From Platerodrilus igneus (Eukaryota > Arthropoda > Insecta > Coleoptera > Lycidae), in the NCBI GenBank assembly GCA_036346225.1, contig JARFIW010001215.1, positions 3,482,501 through 3,546,500 of the forward strand: 64,000 nt of DNA, given 5' to 3'. A program made the position numbers and the translations under genes. Positions 1 to 11,330 of the stretch are shown piece by piece; position 1 is the stretch's first letter; every line of letters begins with the position of its first letter. The notes beneath the pieces were generated by a model, which had not been told where the DNA came from, did no database searches, and was given only the letters and a program-made list of their open reading frames with translations.

Positions 1-790
1 ATCCTGCTTCACTCCAAAGTACAACTTCGAAACCTAAAGAAAAGACGACCAATACAATTACATGACCGCACCCTATAACCCACAGAATACGAAACAATGA
101 CAATGACAAACATAAACAACCTAATTACTGAATCCCTAATGCACAGCTGGCAAGACCAATGGGACAACGAGTCACAGGTAAACATACACACGACATTTTC
201 CCAGGTATTACGAACATCCCCGAACATATCCCCTACTCCAACCGATCCACTATACAATTCCTGACCGGACACGACAAATTCCGACAAAAATTACATTCCT
301 TCTAACTAGTCCCTTCCCCTTACTGTCCCTGCTCGAACCAAAACATAACTGAAACCCCCGCACCACTTAATATACTTATGCCACAACTCCATTCCTCACC
401 AAACCCACATAAAACACGCGATCTAACTTAATCTTTTTACCCCACTACCTAGCATCAATTACTTCGCAATTAACTATCCCCTCCAATTTAACCCTTTCCT
501 AAATGAAATTCTTATTACAAAACCCCCCGTCCATTAATAGTATTCCTTCTACATCAATATCCCCACCTCCACAACACTACACTGCACACCAACTTCTCTG
601 CCTACAGTCCAAGATTATTTCGGCGATAAGGAAAAGAAACTCAAGATTATTAACGTATTACATCGGAAATTAATATATATTGTAAATTTATTGTAATTTA
701 TGTTATTTGTAAAACTTTTGTTCATATTCACTAGGTTAGGCCTTAGCCCAGGAATAGTGGACAACAATAAATAAACAAACAAACAAACCA
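1..790 (+). pseudogene. 3' end of a non-LTR retrotransposon (I/R1-type, family A)
   Basis: Read on the plus strand in shifting frames, about 250-340 gives IQFLTGHDKF followed by KLHSF, a stop, then SPYCPC. This is the C-terminal cysteine-containing region found after the reverse transcriptase in I/R1/LOA-type non-LTR elements. Further on, a tail segment reads roughly FLNEILITKPP, which recurs near 13.1 kb. The sequence ends in AATAAATAAAC followed by AAAC repeats (767-788), a typical simple-repeat tail. The same C-terminal block recurs at about 10.86 kb, so the window holds several copies. The window edge cuts off the upstream part. There are many stops, so the copy is dead. Confidence 0.7.
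767..788 (+). repeat. (AAAC)n tail of the non-LTR element
   Basis: AATAAATA followed by four AAAC-type units. It lies directly downstream of the element's last recognisable coding and 3' UTR sequence. It marks the 3' end produced by target-primed reverse transcription. Confidence 0.7.
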
Positions 791-2764
791 ATTCCCACAG
801 CACGATCTTCCGCTTTATTACTTCCTCTTGTGACTATCCTTTTCGTAGAGTCCCTAAGCTCCTGTATTTGTTCTCACAATGTAACATTGTTCTATGCTAA
901 ATAAAGGGTATTATTCCATTAATTACATAAAAGTAACGTACTTGTGCTAAGGTCTTGATCGTCTAGCCATGTTTCAGATAAGACTCTGTATTTTTCACGT
1001 ATTTAACATTGTTGAACTTACAATATAGCGACGTATTTATTAACGAATAACACTTTTATGATTTAGGAAATCTTTTATTACAGCGGTTTTTAAATAAGTC
1101 ATCGTCCTGAATTATTACGGTTACAATGTATTTAAAAGAAATTATTAGCTGAATGATCTTTATGGAAAGGAAATTTTGAAATAACGCTCAATTTCGATTA
1201 ATTATTTGTGAAATCTATTGCACAGAGTGTGTTCAGCCTTATTATGTCCCTTCAAAATTAAATTTCCTTTCTTTCCAACTAATTTATAGCTAGCGTAACA
1301 CAACACGTTACAATTGACTTTAAAGGTATCGAATCCTGTCCGTTTGTTTGTTTTTATGAACGTTCTTCTTCTAAATAGGACATCAAGCTCCTTACTTCCT
1401 TCCTTCCTTTCTTCCTTGTATGTCACAAATAACTTTTAATTGGTTGTTTCTCCGAAGCATACCTAATATTAGCTTATGGAGTGATATTCTAGATTTGTAG
1501 AGAAACTGATCAGCTCATTACGCGAGAGATATTGCTTCAGTTTCTTTAAAGTTCCTATTAAAAAAACTTCTTCAAATGTTTCCTCTTCTCTTTAATTATC
1601 AACTTTTGTGGATTTATTTCATGTTATCCAATATCTCAAATATTTCTGCTTTTGTGGCTTATTGTAACACAATAAAACGCGATGAAATCACAAGTTCAAC
1701 TTATGCGTATATAAGCATTTCCTGTCGTTTCCAAACAATTTCCCTCTAAGCTCAAACCCGAGAAATTAGCTTCATTTCTCTTTTGTAGCATCTGTATGCT
1801 GGATGCCACACAGCAAATGTCACTTTTAGCATGGATCGCTAACACTTCCACCACTTTACGTAATGCGGTTTGTCAGCAACTACAGCAAAATCCCACTTCT
1901 GATGATTGCTGACAATCAATAATAACATTTACTGAATTTTTAGGAAATTATGCTGAAACGTCAGAAAGCGATTTTCATATCGCTTTGAGGATCAAATAAT
2001 AAAGCGCTTGTGTTTCTCTTCACTTCATGTAAAGCACAGTTTATCATATGTTACAAGGTTGCACGTGGTACATCAACGTGCCGCATCAACCCCCAATGAC
2101 ACATTTTCTATTGTATGATCACGTTCGTTAGGAACCGATGCATCTGATCGACGCCTCAAGTGGAAAAGCAGCAAACGACGCACACGTGCCGTATTTTAAA
2201 TAAACATTTAATAAGGACACTTCTTGTCATTTTGAACACAAGCACGGATTATATAACAGATCACCCTCTTGTACAAATTTTTCTAAACGAATAAACATCT
2301 ATTATGTATCTAGCTTTGTAAATGGATACCACCCTGATACTTCTCGGGATACGTTAATTGCCTTGCAAAAATGTAGAATTTATGTCTTGTCCGTTGTCTT
2401 AAATCACTGAGAAAACTAGAAACAATCGTTAAAAAATACATCACGATATTTACGGCAAATTTTTTATTTGATCCCTGTAGCGTGCGCTCTGTAGGAATTT
2501 AATGATTCGTTTCCTTTGTCACCTGTTTACCGAAATACATATACAATAACCCCAATAAATACTTCCTTATACTTGTGTGGTGTGTTTGCCTTTGAAACGT
2601 CCTCGCAGAATTAAATTAAAACGAATCCGAACGAATGTGAACGAATGCAAATATTGGAGCGTGGACAAGGCTGGGGTTGTAATTATCACAGGCCCATAAA
2701 AAAATGTTGTCTGAACTAGGTGCGGAATGCGATTTTTTATATATTTTAACCTGCTAAACACGAA
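791..2764. other. AT-rich stretch with no supported gene
   Basis: About 2 kb of AT-rich sequence. The open frames here are short, in no consistent composition, and show no recognisable domain. I see no tRNA, microsatellite or element end that I could defend. Confidence 0.5.
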
Positions 2765-2765
2765 T

Positions 2766-2945
2766 TTTTAGTCAAAATAATTCATCGAAAACAATTCATC
2801 GAAAACAATTCACCTAAACACAATTCACCGAATACAATTAACCGAATCGCAATTCATCGAGTCAACAATCCATCGAATGAACGAACAATTAATGGAAACA
2901 CAATTTATCGAATCAAGAAGTTATCGAAAGAAGAATTAATCGAAA
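2766..2945 (+). repeat. Degenerate minisatellite (AATTCAYCGAAAAC-like units)
   Basis: About a dozen imperfect copies of a 13-16-bp unit of the type CAATTCATCGAAAA follow one another: attCATCGAAAAC, attCATCGAAAAC, attCACCTAAACAC, attCACCGAATAC, attAACCGAATCG, attCATCGAGTC and so on. Units diverge and spacing loosens toward the right end. No coding frame crosses the array. Confidence 0.8.
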
Positions 2946-3261
2946 TTTTGCATTATAGAAAGTATATCAACTTTTTTCAAGTATAATAAAAAAATTTTTT
3001 AAGTAATTATAGTGAACAAATCTTTGGAATTGCAGCATGTCGCTGGCGACACAACGCCCAATAGGACAATTTCGTTCACTTTTTTACTAGACACAACGAC
3101 CAACTCAAGCACTTCGCCAAACCTTTGTATTGATTCACAACACCCAAAATAGAATCAAAACGCCTAAATTCAGTTCGTGCGAAGTCAGAAAATGCGCACA
3201 TAATAATTGTTGTGAAATAGTATTTAAATTGCATGACCAAATAGATAGAGTATTTCGCGTG
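2946..3261. other. AT-rich spacer, nothing recognised
   Basis: Short AT-rich spacer between the minisatellite and a retroelement scrap. No feature was seen. Confidence 0.4.
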
Positions 3262-3480
3262 TCACAATAAAGTGCAATCTACGCAGATTTGTACCACAAA
3301 GGGGTATTTTATTATGTTATCAGGGCATGGGGATTTGTGAGGGTTCAATTTTGATTCAATAGTGTCTAGAAAGTCGGTGTCAAAGGAATCATCAGGAGGT
3401 GTATTTAGAGGTGTTACGCTGTTGTTAATGATTTGATCTTGAAGGAGGAAGGGGACATCCAAAAAAGTGGGATGGATCAT
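3262..3480 (-). pseudogene. Non-LTR reverse transcriptase scrap (N-terminal RT region)
   Basis: The minus strand encodes 72 residues containing ESKLNPHKSPCPDNI. This matches the block 'lkphKSPGPDnI' that precedes the RT fingers in Jockey/I/R1-type ORF2 proteins. The proline- and threonine-rich composition resembles family A at 9.5 kb, of which it may be an oppositely oriented copy. Nothing of the RT core follows, so this is a short 5'- and 3'-truncated scrap. Confidence 0.5.
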
Positions 3481-3539
3481 TGTATTTAGAAGGAGTGTTT
3501 ACAAATCAAAAAGCATGGCCAGTAATCCCTCAACTCATC

Positions 3540-3990
3540 ATCATTAGGTCATCAGTCCTGGAACTGATTAAACGCGTACCCTCATTGTTTCCTATTCTGA
3601 ACAAACCTACACATTTCCCTGAAATTTGCACAGTCTGAATCTATCACTATATGATCTAGATCTACATCTACCTCCTTTTTCCTATCTCTGCTTGTAGTAT
3701 ATCCCATACTATTCCCCAAAGTGCTTTAGAACGTATTCTGCCCTTCTATTCTCCTATTTTTCTCCACAGATATCCTTGTTCCCCTACTATTTCTATTTCT
3801 ATAACCTAATACTTCTGAAGCACAGCATTCCAAAAGGCTGCTTCCGTTTTTCTATCTGCTTTTCCTACTGCCCGTATTTCATAGGCATACTGTGCTGTGC
3901 TCCACACCTATGCTTTCAACAATTTTCTTCTTGTTTCTATGTTTGTTGTCCTTCATCATAGGCGCCGTTCTTTCTTGTTAGATGCATTAC
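3540..3990 (-). pseudogene. Second, truncated copy of the CFDP2-like element tail
   Basis: 3590-3960 is a diverged direct repeat of about 4580-5000. Shared landmarks are TATTCTGAAC, ACATTTCCCTGAAATT, TGTGCTGTGCTCCACAC and TTGTTTCTATGTTTG. On the minus strand it encodes the C-terminal tail that follows the RT and ends at about 3540 in a GATGATGAG-rich 3' end. It lies head to tail with the longer copy on its right. Confidence 0.6.
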
Positions 3991-3994
3991 AACT

Positions 3995-4590
3995 CCCATC
4001 TATTGTCTTACAATTATATACCCTATTTGTCCGACATTCAGTGGTTGTAAAAGGGGGTAAGCAGCATGTGGCTGCCAAGTTCCCCCAGCACTTGAACATT
4101 TGCCGATTTAATATTTTTCCAATATGTCTTTTCGCACAATCAACATTAGTTGCAGGTATTTCATAACCAACACATGTAGTTGTTTATAATAATCATCATA
4201 TTTATCTGCACTTATTTTTTCGTCATTAGGTTTTCTGTCTCAAAACTGGTTGGTAACGTACCTGCACTTACTTATATTCTGAACTAGCCATCACATTTCC
4301 CTGAAATTCTCACACAGCCTATATACAATTCGGTTCCCTTTCTATTGTCTTCTACTTTTATGCTCTATTTCACCGAGATTCTGTGAAGGGGGTTAAGCAA
4401 CCTGTGGCTGCCAAGACAACCCAGCACTTAGATATTTGCCGAATTAATAGTTTTCCAGTAAATCCTTACACACAATTAACATTATTCGAGAATATTGCCC
4501 AACCAATACTTGTAGTTGCTTATAATAATAACCATGTTTAAGTACAGTTACTTTTTTCGTCATTAGTTTATCCATCTTGATTTCTATTCT
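3995..4590 (-). repeat. Two tandem 3' UTR-like units of about 336 bp
   Basis: 4000-4255 and 4340-4590 share long blocks such as GTGGCTGCCAAG (4068 and 4404, offset 336), CCCAGCACTT, ATTTGCCGA and TTTTCGTCATTAG. A third partial block begins again with TATTCTGAAC near 4585. The units sit where the element's 3' UTR should be and encode nothing. Confidence 0.7.
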
Positions 4591-5232
4591 GAACGAGCCT
4601 ATACATTTCCCTAAAATTCCTACAGCCTACATCTTTCACTATGTGTGTGCAGTAGTCTAACCTAAGTTTTCCTCTACTTTTCTTTTTCCTATCTCTGCAT
4701 CTAATGTGTTCCGCACTATTCCCTCATGCCGTAGTATGTGGCCTATCATCCTATCTCTCCTATTTTTTTACCGTTTTCCACATATTTCTTTCTTCCCCTG
4801 CCATTTTTAGTACATCTTCGTTCTTAACTTTCATCTGTCCATAATGTTTTCATCATACGTCTGTAGCACCACATTTCAAAAGCTTCTACCTTTTTCTTGT
4901 CCACTTCTCCTACTGTCCGGGCTTCACAGCCGTACAGTGCTGTGCTCCACACATATGTTTTAAGCAATCCTTTCCTTGTTTCTATGTTTACTGTCTTTGA
5001 GAATAGTAATTGCTTTTTCTTGTTAAATGCAGCACGACCTTGTGCTAATCTTTATTTTATCTCTTTTGTGCTTTTCGCATCTTGGGTAATTTGGGTTCCT
5101 AGGTAGCAAAAATCTTAACTTCTTGTAAGTTCTTGTTACCTATTTGTAGTCTTGTTTTTGATTTATTTTTCCCTCCTTTGCATACTAGTACTTTAGTTTT
5201 ATTTTTGTTAATTTTCATACCATATCCCTTTT

Positions 5233-6000
5233 TTAGAACCGAACCGTTTCCATTTCATTAAGAGCAGCTTCTAACTCTTCTTTGTTAGATGCTAATACCG
5301 CTATATCATCTGCAAATCTAAGCTTATCAATTTTATGTCCTTGCATAGTAATTCCAAATGTCTTCCTACATTTGACAGTATTCATTGCCTCTTCTATGTA
5401 CAAGTTAAAAATGAATGGGGATAAGGCACATCCCTGTCTCGCCCCTTTTGTAATGTTTACTTCTCTACGTCCCTGCTCTAATTCTATTACTGCTGCTTGC
5501 TCTTTGTATAAGCTATGTACTATTCGTCTATCCCTATAACTCATTCCAATCTTTTTGAGTATTTCAAACATTTTTTTCCATTTTACATTGTCAAATGCTT
5601 TTTTCAGATCTACAAACCTTATATACACGCCTTCTCCTTTTACTATTGTTTTCTCCATTATCACTTTCAGAGCTAGAATAGCCTCCCGTGTTCCCCTGTT
5701 TTTCCTAAACCCAAATTGATCTTCTCCTAGTATCTCTTCAGCTCGTGTTTCTATACTTCTTTGTACATTACTAGTTAATATTTTTGACACGTGTGCTGTC
5801 AAACTTATTGTTCGAAAATTTTCACATCTATCCGCGCTTTTCTTTTTTGGTGTAGTTACTATGATGTTACGTTTGAAATCTTTGGGTATCTCGCCTGTCT
5901 CGTGTACACAGCTTACAAGTTGATAGAGACGTTCTGTTACTGCTTGTCCAGCGGCTTTTAGAGTTTCTGCTTGCCCCTTATCTGTACGCGGCGCCTTGCC
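5233..6000 (-). pseudogene. Reverse transcriptase of the CFDP2-like element
   Basis: The longest open piece is 5233-5802 (minus, 189 residues). In order it shows GEDQFGFRKNRGTREAI (RT motif 2 region), FVDLKKAFDNV (motif A, catalytic Asp), TKGARQGCALSPFIFNLYIE (motif B) and LRFADDIAVLA (motif C, with FADD in place of YADD). Upstream, at 5810-6000, the fingers region continues in other frames. The role would be copying element RNA at the nicked target. The frame ends by frameshift near 5233 and the C-terminal tail is scattered over the next 600 bp. Family assignment is strong; the gene is dead. Confidence 0.85.
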
Positions 6001-6639
6001 ATTTTTCAGACTTTTTAATGCTTATTCAAACTCATCTCTAAGTATAAGATATCCCAAGTCATCAATTTTCAATGTCTGATTCCTGTTCTAACGATGTCAG
6101 TTCCTCTCCTGCATCTAAATTCCCTATATATATTCTTGCCATCTACCCACTTTCTCTACATTTTCTATAATGTCGTTTCCTTACGCGTCCTTTATATTTT
6201 TGCTATACGGTTCTATATCCCTAAAATTGATTCAAATTAGTTTGTATGCTTCATCTGTCTTTCCTACTTCCATCTTAGTTTGTATCTATTTGCACTTTTC
6301 AGCAATCCATTGTTTTTTAGCTTTCCAGCATTTGCGAATAATTTCTCATTTTATGGCTTTGTATCTCTGTTTTTCTGTATCGTTTGATTTATTTTTGTAT
6401 TTTCGTCTTTCTTCTAATAAATTCAGGCTATCCTTTGTTATCCATGGTTTCTTATTTCATTATGTGTATACCCCAGAATATCTTTGGCCGCCATATTTAG
6501 GCTGGATTTAATGTTATTCCATTCTGTTTCTACTTCCTTAGTATGAGATATTTTCCTGATATCTTTCAGCAATTCATTTGACTTTATTCCGAATCTTTCT
6601 TGAATATCTTTATCTTTTAGTTTCTCAAAGTCAAAGTGC

Positions 6640-7185
6640 CTTTGTTCGTTTCTTTTTTCAAATTTTTAAATTTAAGTGCGGCCTTCATAATTTCGATGTT
6701 GTAGTCAGTGTCTCTATCTGCTTCTGGGTAGCTTCTGCAGTTTTTACTTGATTCCTAAACCGTTGTCTAACAGGAATGTAATTTATCTGATATCTTTCTA
6801 TATCTCCTGGCATCTTCCACGTATATCGTCTTCTAGCATGATGTTGAAATAATGTGTTTGTGATGATAAAATTGTTCTTCTCGCAAAATTCTGTCGTTTC
6901 TCGTGCCTAAACCAAATAAACCTACTATTACTCCTTCCCTACTTTCACCAACCACTGCATTAAAACTCCCCATAATTATTAAATTTTCATGTCCTTTTAC
7001 GTATCTTAATATGTCTTCGATATTTTTGTAGATCGCTTCTTCCTCTTTGTCACTGTAGCTAGAGGTGGGCATGTATACTTGTATTATTATTGTGTTTACT
7101 GGTTTAGATTCTAATCTAACCATGAGTACTTTTTCGTTCTTTTGTAAGTAGTTTTCTACACAGTGTAACATGTTTAATTTGATCA
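6640..7185 (-). pseudogene. Endonuclease domain, middle and C-terminal part, CFDP2-like element
   Basis: An open piece at 6833-7171 (minus) reads KVLMVRLESKPVNTIIIQVY, then NLIIMGSFNAVVGE, the 'GDFNA' block of apurinic-type endonucleases with Asp replaced by Ser, then GLGTRNDR. In shifted frames down to about 6640 it continues with KNCRSYPEAD and DTDYN, corresponding to the family's SYPEAD and SDHN block (His replaced by Tyr). Loss of both residues plus frameshifts makes it inactive. It continues the N-terminal piece at 8926-9175 across the insertion. Confidence 0.75.
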
Positions 7186-7189
7186 GTAT

Positions 7190-8925
7190 TTATTCGCGTT
7201 GAATTACAAGGATAATGCGCTAAGCGTGCCTTATTCTTTAATAATGTTCCATATAGTACCTAATGGAACGCTTCGTTTTAATAATCTTCTTATAGTAAAA
7301 TATCTGTGTGACTTGAAGTTATTTTGTCGAGCATCTCTAGCTGTCGCTTTCGTATTTCCCCACCTTTAACCGCGAGTCTTTAATACCGTCGCGATCATTC
7401 GTTTCTAGTTTGGTTTTGGTTAGTCGCTCCCTAGCAACCAATTTATCAAAATGTTTTCTAGGCTAGAGGCATGCGACCTTCGGTTGAATTATTTGTGTGA
7501 GTGGTTCAAGTCATGCTAGACTTGGATCAATTTTATCGGTTTGTAATGTATACATTGTACGAACTTAATTTAATTTTGTTTCATTTATTTAGCGCGCCTA
7601 CGAAAAACGGTAGAAAAGGACAAGTGAAGATATTGGTTTTGTAAGTTGTATGGGTTTGTACAAGAACATGAGATTGCAGACATGTGTTCGTGATTGCTGT
7701 CGTCCTAAGTTTGAAATGGTTTAATGGTGTTATGTGGAGCTGAGGAAATTTCTGATAGGATTTGTCGAGGAAAATCAGATGCAGTTGGTTCGTTATTAAA
7801 TTTAAGAAATTTTTGCATGTGTTTAGAATGTCGTTAATCTTTGATAAACAGACAATCATATAAAAAACACGAAATTTGCTATCATGTTTATGAACATATG
7901 ATCTGTTTCACTTTCGATTATTGTTGAACTGGTTTTACAAACCGTAGGAAGAAATTTTTGTCAGGTTAGGTTTATATAATTGTAAGCTTTGTTCCATTTG
8001 AACTTCAGATAAATTTCAAGGTATATTTTCGACGTTATACTTTTTTGTGATGTAGCAACACTTGACAGATGTTGCCGTGAAAGCAGATGTTTTGTGCAGC
8101 TTTCTAAAAATTCAAATTAAACATTCTTCAATCTTGAAGTTAGCTATTTTTCACAGATAAATCATAAAAACTAAGTATAAAAATTTAAATACACGCTGCG
8201 TAATAATTATGAAACTGTAATCTACCCGATAAGATCTGCCCAGGATAGAAATGTTAGTTCAATGCATTGTGGTTACAAACTATTTTGATCAAATATTTAA
8301 AACAAGCTTATGTTTAGTGAGCTGTCTTTTGCTTTAAAAAGACAAAATTTTTATTTTGTTATAAACATTATTGTTGAGAATTTTTTCATGTTAAATAGTT
8401 ATGAATTTTTAAAAGAAAGTTTTTTACTTCAGTAAACAATTAGCTAAACTTTGAGACTTTTATTTTGATTAAATGCGATCAAATCTGATAACATAAAGGT
8501 AGAATTTTTGGGTAATAATTTTGTGCCAATATCATATCGGATATACATTTTTTATTTTTGATACTTTTATAGGACACAAATGGTGTTCTACAATTTTTTT
8601 TATTTAATCTTTGTAATTTCTTACAGGAGCTGCGTCTTATTTCTATAAGACAGGTTTTAGTTAACGAAGGCGATCGTTTTATCTTTGAGTTTCCACGTCC
8701 GCCCTTAGAATTGTGCTTTGCTCTTATCGTGATTATCCTAGGACTTGGTGGCGCCTATTTAACTTTGTTTAGCTTTGGTTTGCAAACAAAATTCCACTTA
8801 CCCCCTCACTTCTTATTGCTCTACCCAGGAATAGACCCCTAGCTATGTCGGAAGATTTTTGTTCACTGGCGCCCATTTAGAAAAATAAGTTTCCCTGGCG
8901 CCTATCAAATAAAAACTACAAAATT
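7190..8925. other. 1.7-kb insertion splitting the CFDP2-like endonuclease
   Basis: The endonuclease reading breaks off at about 8926 after GVGIVMQKNIGYC and resumes at about 7185. The two junctions share a short ATACTG-like sequence (CAGTAT at 7184-7189 and 8933-8938 on the plus strand), consistent with a short target duplication. The interior has no transposase, RT or long terminal repeats that I can see. It is AT-rich apart from about 7340-7500 and 8627-8842, which look exon-like. Confidence 0.5.
8627..8842 (+). CDS. Exon-like open frame with one membrane segment (unidentified)
   Basis: A pyrimidine-rich tract ending in TTACAG (splice-acceptor-like, AG at 8625-8626) is followed by 71 in-frame codons and TAG. 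The peptide starts ELRLISIRQVLVNEGDRF, then has a proline pair and a hydrophobic stretch LCFALIVIILGLGGAYLTL, then a short tail ending PGIDP. GC content is above the surroundings. An upstream ATG at 7451, or a second at 7471, with a good arthropod start context (ATCAAAATG) is followed by the donor-like GTGAGT at 7497. Joining depends on which donor is used, because phases do not match for the best donor. It could be a 3' exon of a small host membrane protein, or chance. I do not recognise the protein. Confidence 0.25.
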   Translation, partial: ELRLISIRQVLVNEGDRFIFEFPRPPLELCFALIVIILGLGGAYLTLFSFGLQTKFHLPPHFLLLYPGIDP

Positions 8926-9180
8926 CGTATCAACAGTATCCTATATTTTTTTGCATAACTATCCCCACACCCAAATTTCCTTTCTCTGCTCCTGTATGAA
9001 TTACCCTGAAGTCTCCACTCCAAAAATCCTCCACCTCTGGCCACCAAACCTCTCTGATCCCTACTACGTCTAGTGCTAACCTATTCATTTCTATTTTTAA
9101 GTTCTTTAGCTTGCCTACTTGTTTCATACTTCTAACATTCTACGCTCCGACTCGCAAAATGTTCCCGACTCTTATTCTGG
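8926..9180 (-). pseudogene. Endonuclease N-terminus of the CFDP2-like element
   Basis: The minus-strand frame reads ILRVGA, a stop (TAG where the family has Trp), NVRSMKQVGKLKNLKIEM, then LDVVGIREVWWPEVEDFWSG and GVGIVMQK. This is the 'GTWNVRSL...LGISE.RW...GDYRVIYSG' start of the apurinic-endonuclease-like domain. In GIREVWW the metal-binding Glu (E in SE.RW) is kept. Upstream lies the element's 5' leader to about 9480. The piece is cut by the insertion at about 8925. Confidence 0.8.
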
Positions 9181-9471
9181 ACTTTCCGATCGCATCTTTC
9201 GAAGTAGTCCCCTCCCGGAGATCCGAATGGGGGACTATTTTAACTCCGGAATCTTTTAACCCAGAGAATGCCATCATGTTTATTTCAATTTAAGTACGCT
9301 GTGTACTTGGGAGGTAATGTGGTGGATTCCCGTTGCCTTCCACATTGCGGTAGTGTGTCTTAGACAGCCATACCGACCCCTATAGTCTCTGCCAATCTAA
9401 GTACCGAAAGACCTCCTGCCCTCTTTCGGGGACCGGTCTTAGTCTGGTTCCTCACTAACGACCCTACTACT

Positions 9472-10990
9472 TTGGTTGGACCTGTGGTTTGGCTCTTTTT
9501 AGAACACGCAAGCCATTTCACCTATTCTAGTAATCTAGAACTTCGGCAAGATGCAGGTCCATTCGAAATGGTCCCTCAACCCATTTACAACTTATTCCGT
9601 AAATGCTTAACTACCGGTACCTCTCCTGATATCTACAAACACGCCAATATCACATTGATCTTAAAACCCATGAAACCCCCTGAAGATCATGCTCCTACAG
9701 AACAATTGCTTCCTTTCAACCATCGGTAAACTTATAAAAGAAATAATTTTGAATAAACACCAATCCCACATTGATAGCAATTCGTTGATCTCTAATAACC
9801 AACATGGCTTCTGTCAAGGTCACAGAGCCCAACAAACCATCCATTCCTTAATTTCAAAAGTCAGATCATCACACTTCAAGTATGTTCTTGCCATCTTTCT
9901 AAATTTCCATTCCGCTATTGATTACTTTTGGTGGCCCAACATACTTAATCAACTGAAAATACTGAACTTTCCCTCCAATATCTATAAAGTCATTCAGTCT
10001 TATTTGACTTCCCGTATAGCCACTCTGCAAACAAACTACTTTTTTTCCACTACAAACTTATCAGGTATCACAAGGCTGTTTTCAGGGATTTGTCCTATCA
10101 CCTACACTTTGGAACTTATCCATTAACTCTTTCCTTGACGCCAATGTCCAATTGTAGGTACCTTTCGCTTATACATTCCTTATTCATCCCATCTTCCCTT
10201 TTGAACTACAAACCTCCACAAATATCCTAACCCGACACACAGAACAATGATCAACCATAAATAAACAACACACATCCCTCCCTCTAAATCTAAAATATTA
10301 CTCCTAAGGGTTCTTTGACCCCGCTGAAGTCCTACTGCACATATTTTGGGAAAACCTTTTATTTTCTCTGAATCCGTTTCCTATCTTGGCATCCACCTAG
10401 AGACCCGTTTAAAAATGCATACGCACCAACAGCTTCTACCAAAATCCATTCAACTAACTCCATCCACAAGAAAACTTATTCTGAACAACATTATCATACC
10501 CATTGCCGCTACGCTGTTGGTTATTGGTATCTTTAATAACCTCCCACTCCCGCAGAATCCTAAACCCGATTATACGACCCTACCTCTTGTATGTTTACAA
10601 TGCCTTTCGTATCACTTCTACTGCAGCTCTATAACTTCGCACAAACTCGCAACTCAAAATTCTTCGTTCAATCCAACTTCATGGTGAAACATTATCCCCC
10701 GATACGTGTCGTACAATTCCTACCTGTGATATCAAGACCAGCATTCCCCTCTCTATTCCTGGGAAACATCGTGTTTCCACTCTGAAACCAACAGCTACAC
10801 CAACCAAATATTCCCCAATATTACCGGCATCCCTGCCCACATTCAAAATTCCAGCCGATCAACAATCCAATTCCTAACTGGTTATGGCAAATTCCGCTCT
10901 AAATTGTATTCCTCCATTTATTCCCCTCTCCGTTATGTCTATGCAACTATTTAAATTCCCCTAAAACTACTGACTATCTATTGTATAATT
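9472..10990 (+). pseudogene. Non-LTR reverse transcriptase, family A (I/R1-type)
   Basis: Three overlapping plus-strand pieces (9472-9729, 9689-10126, 10346-10687) follow the order of a non-LTR RT. YNLFRKCLTTGTSPDIYKHA leads into ITLILKP, then LISNNQHGFCQGH (motif 2 region), LAIFLNFHSAIDYF (degraded motif A) and QGCFQGFVLSPTLWNLSIN (motif B, in a third frame at about 10070). The catalytic YADD box is degraded to FAYT. At about 10860 the C-terminal TIQFLTGYGKFRSKL block appears, as at 250. Five or more frameshifts and stops are present. The fragment abuts the 5' end of the CFDP2-like element at about 9470. Confidence 0.75.
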
Positions 10991-11010
10991 GCCCTGCCTT
11001 TACCCTCATT

Positions 11011-11228
11011 CGACTTACACTATATATTTTCAATATTTTCAGTTTTGCACACCCGGTGCAACTTTAACACGTGTCATTTTTTAACCAAGTCAGATAACCA
11101 CACCTCTTAGCGACATGTTTGTTGGCGTGATTAACGTCGTCTTGAGCGCCAACTAAAGTAATTTTTTTTTCGACTTACCCTGTATATTTTTAATATTTTT
11201 AATTTTGCAGCACTTGGTACAACTTTTT
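11011..11228 (+). repeat. Pair of direct 56-bp repeats, 160 bp apart
   Basis: 11011-11066 and 11171-11228 share CGACTTACMCTRTATATTTT, AATATTTTYA, TTTTGCA and a TTGGTACAACTTT-like end. The sequence between them is not repeated. It may be the ends of a small decayed element. No coding content is credible. Confidence 0.55.
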
Positions 11229-11330
11229 TACATATAAGGATATACAAGTTGTGTTTGGACTCCTTTAAGGAATTTTTTACAGAGATTGTTCTTCCGGTGG
11301 GCCTTTTACTCCAGGCCAACCACCAAAGAA

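Larger units (their letters stand above)
3500..9480 (-). mobile_element. CFDP2-like endonuclease/RT non-LTR element, interrupted
   Basis: On the minus strand the order is 5' leader (about 9480-9180), endonuclease N-terminus (9175-8926), a 1.7-kb foreign insertion, endonuclease middle and C-terminus (7185-6640), linker, reverse transcriptase (about 6000-5233), C-terminal tail (about 5110-4590) and repeated 3' sequences. The leader includes the block GGAAGGCAACGGGAATCCAC that often precedes this family. The protein matches the endonuclease-reverse transcriptases widespread in insects and often auto-annotated as 'craniofacial development protein 2-like'. Many stops and frameshifts show that the copy is inactive. 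Confidence 0.8.

Noticed and set aside
7581..7859. 92-residue minus-strand protein in the insertion
   Set aside because: No domain, no start context, and it overlaps the proposed intron. It is probably chance.
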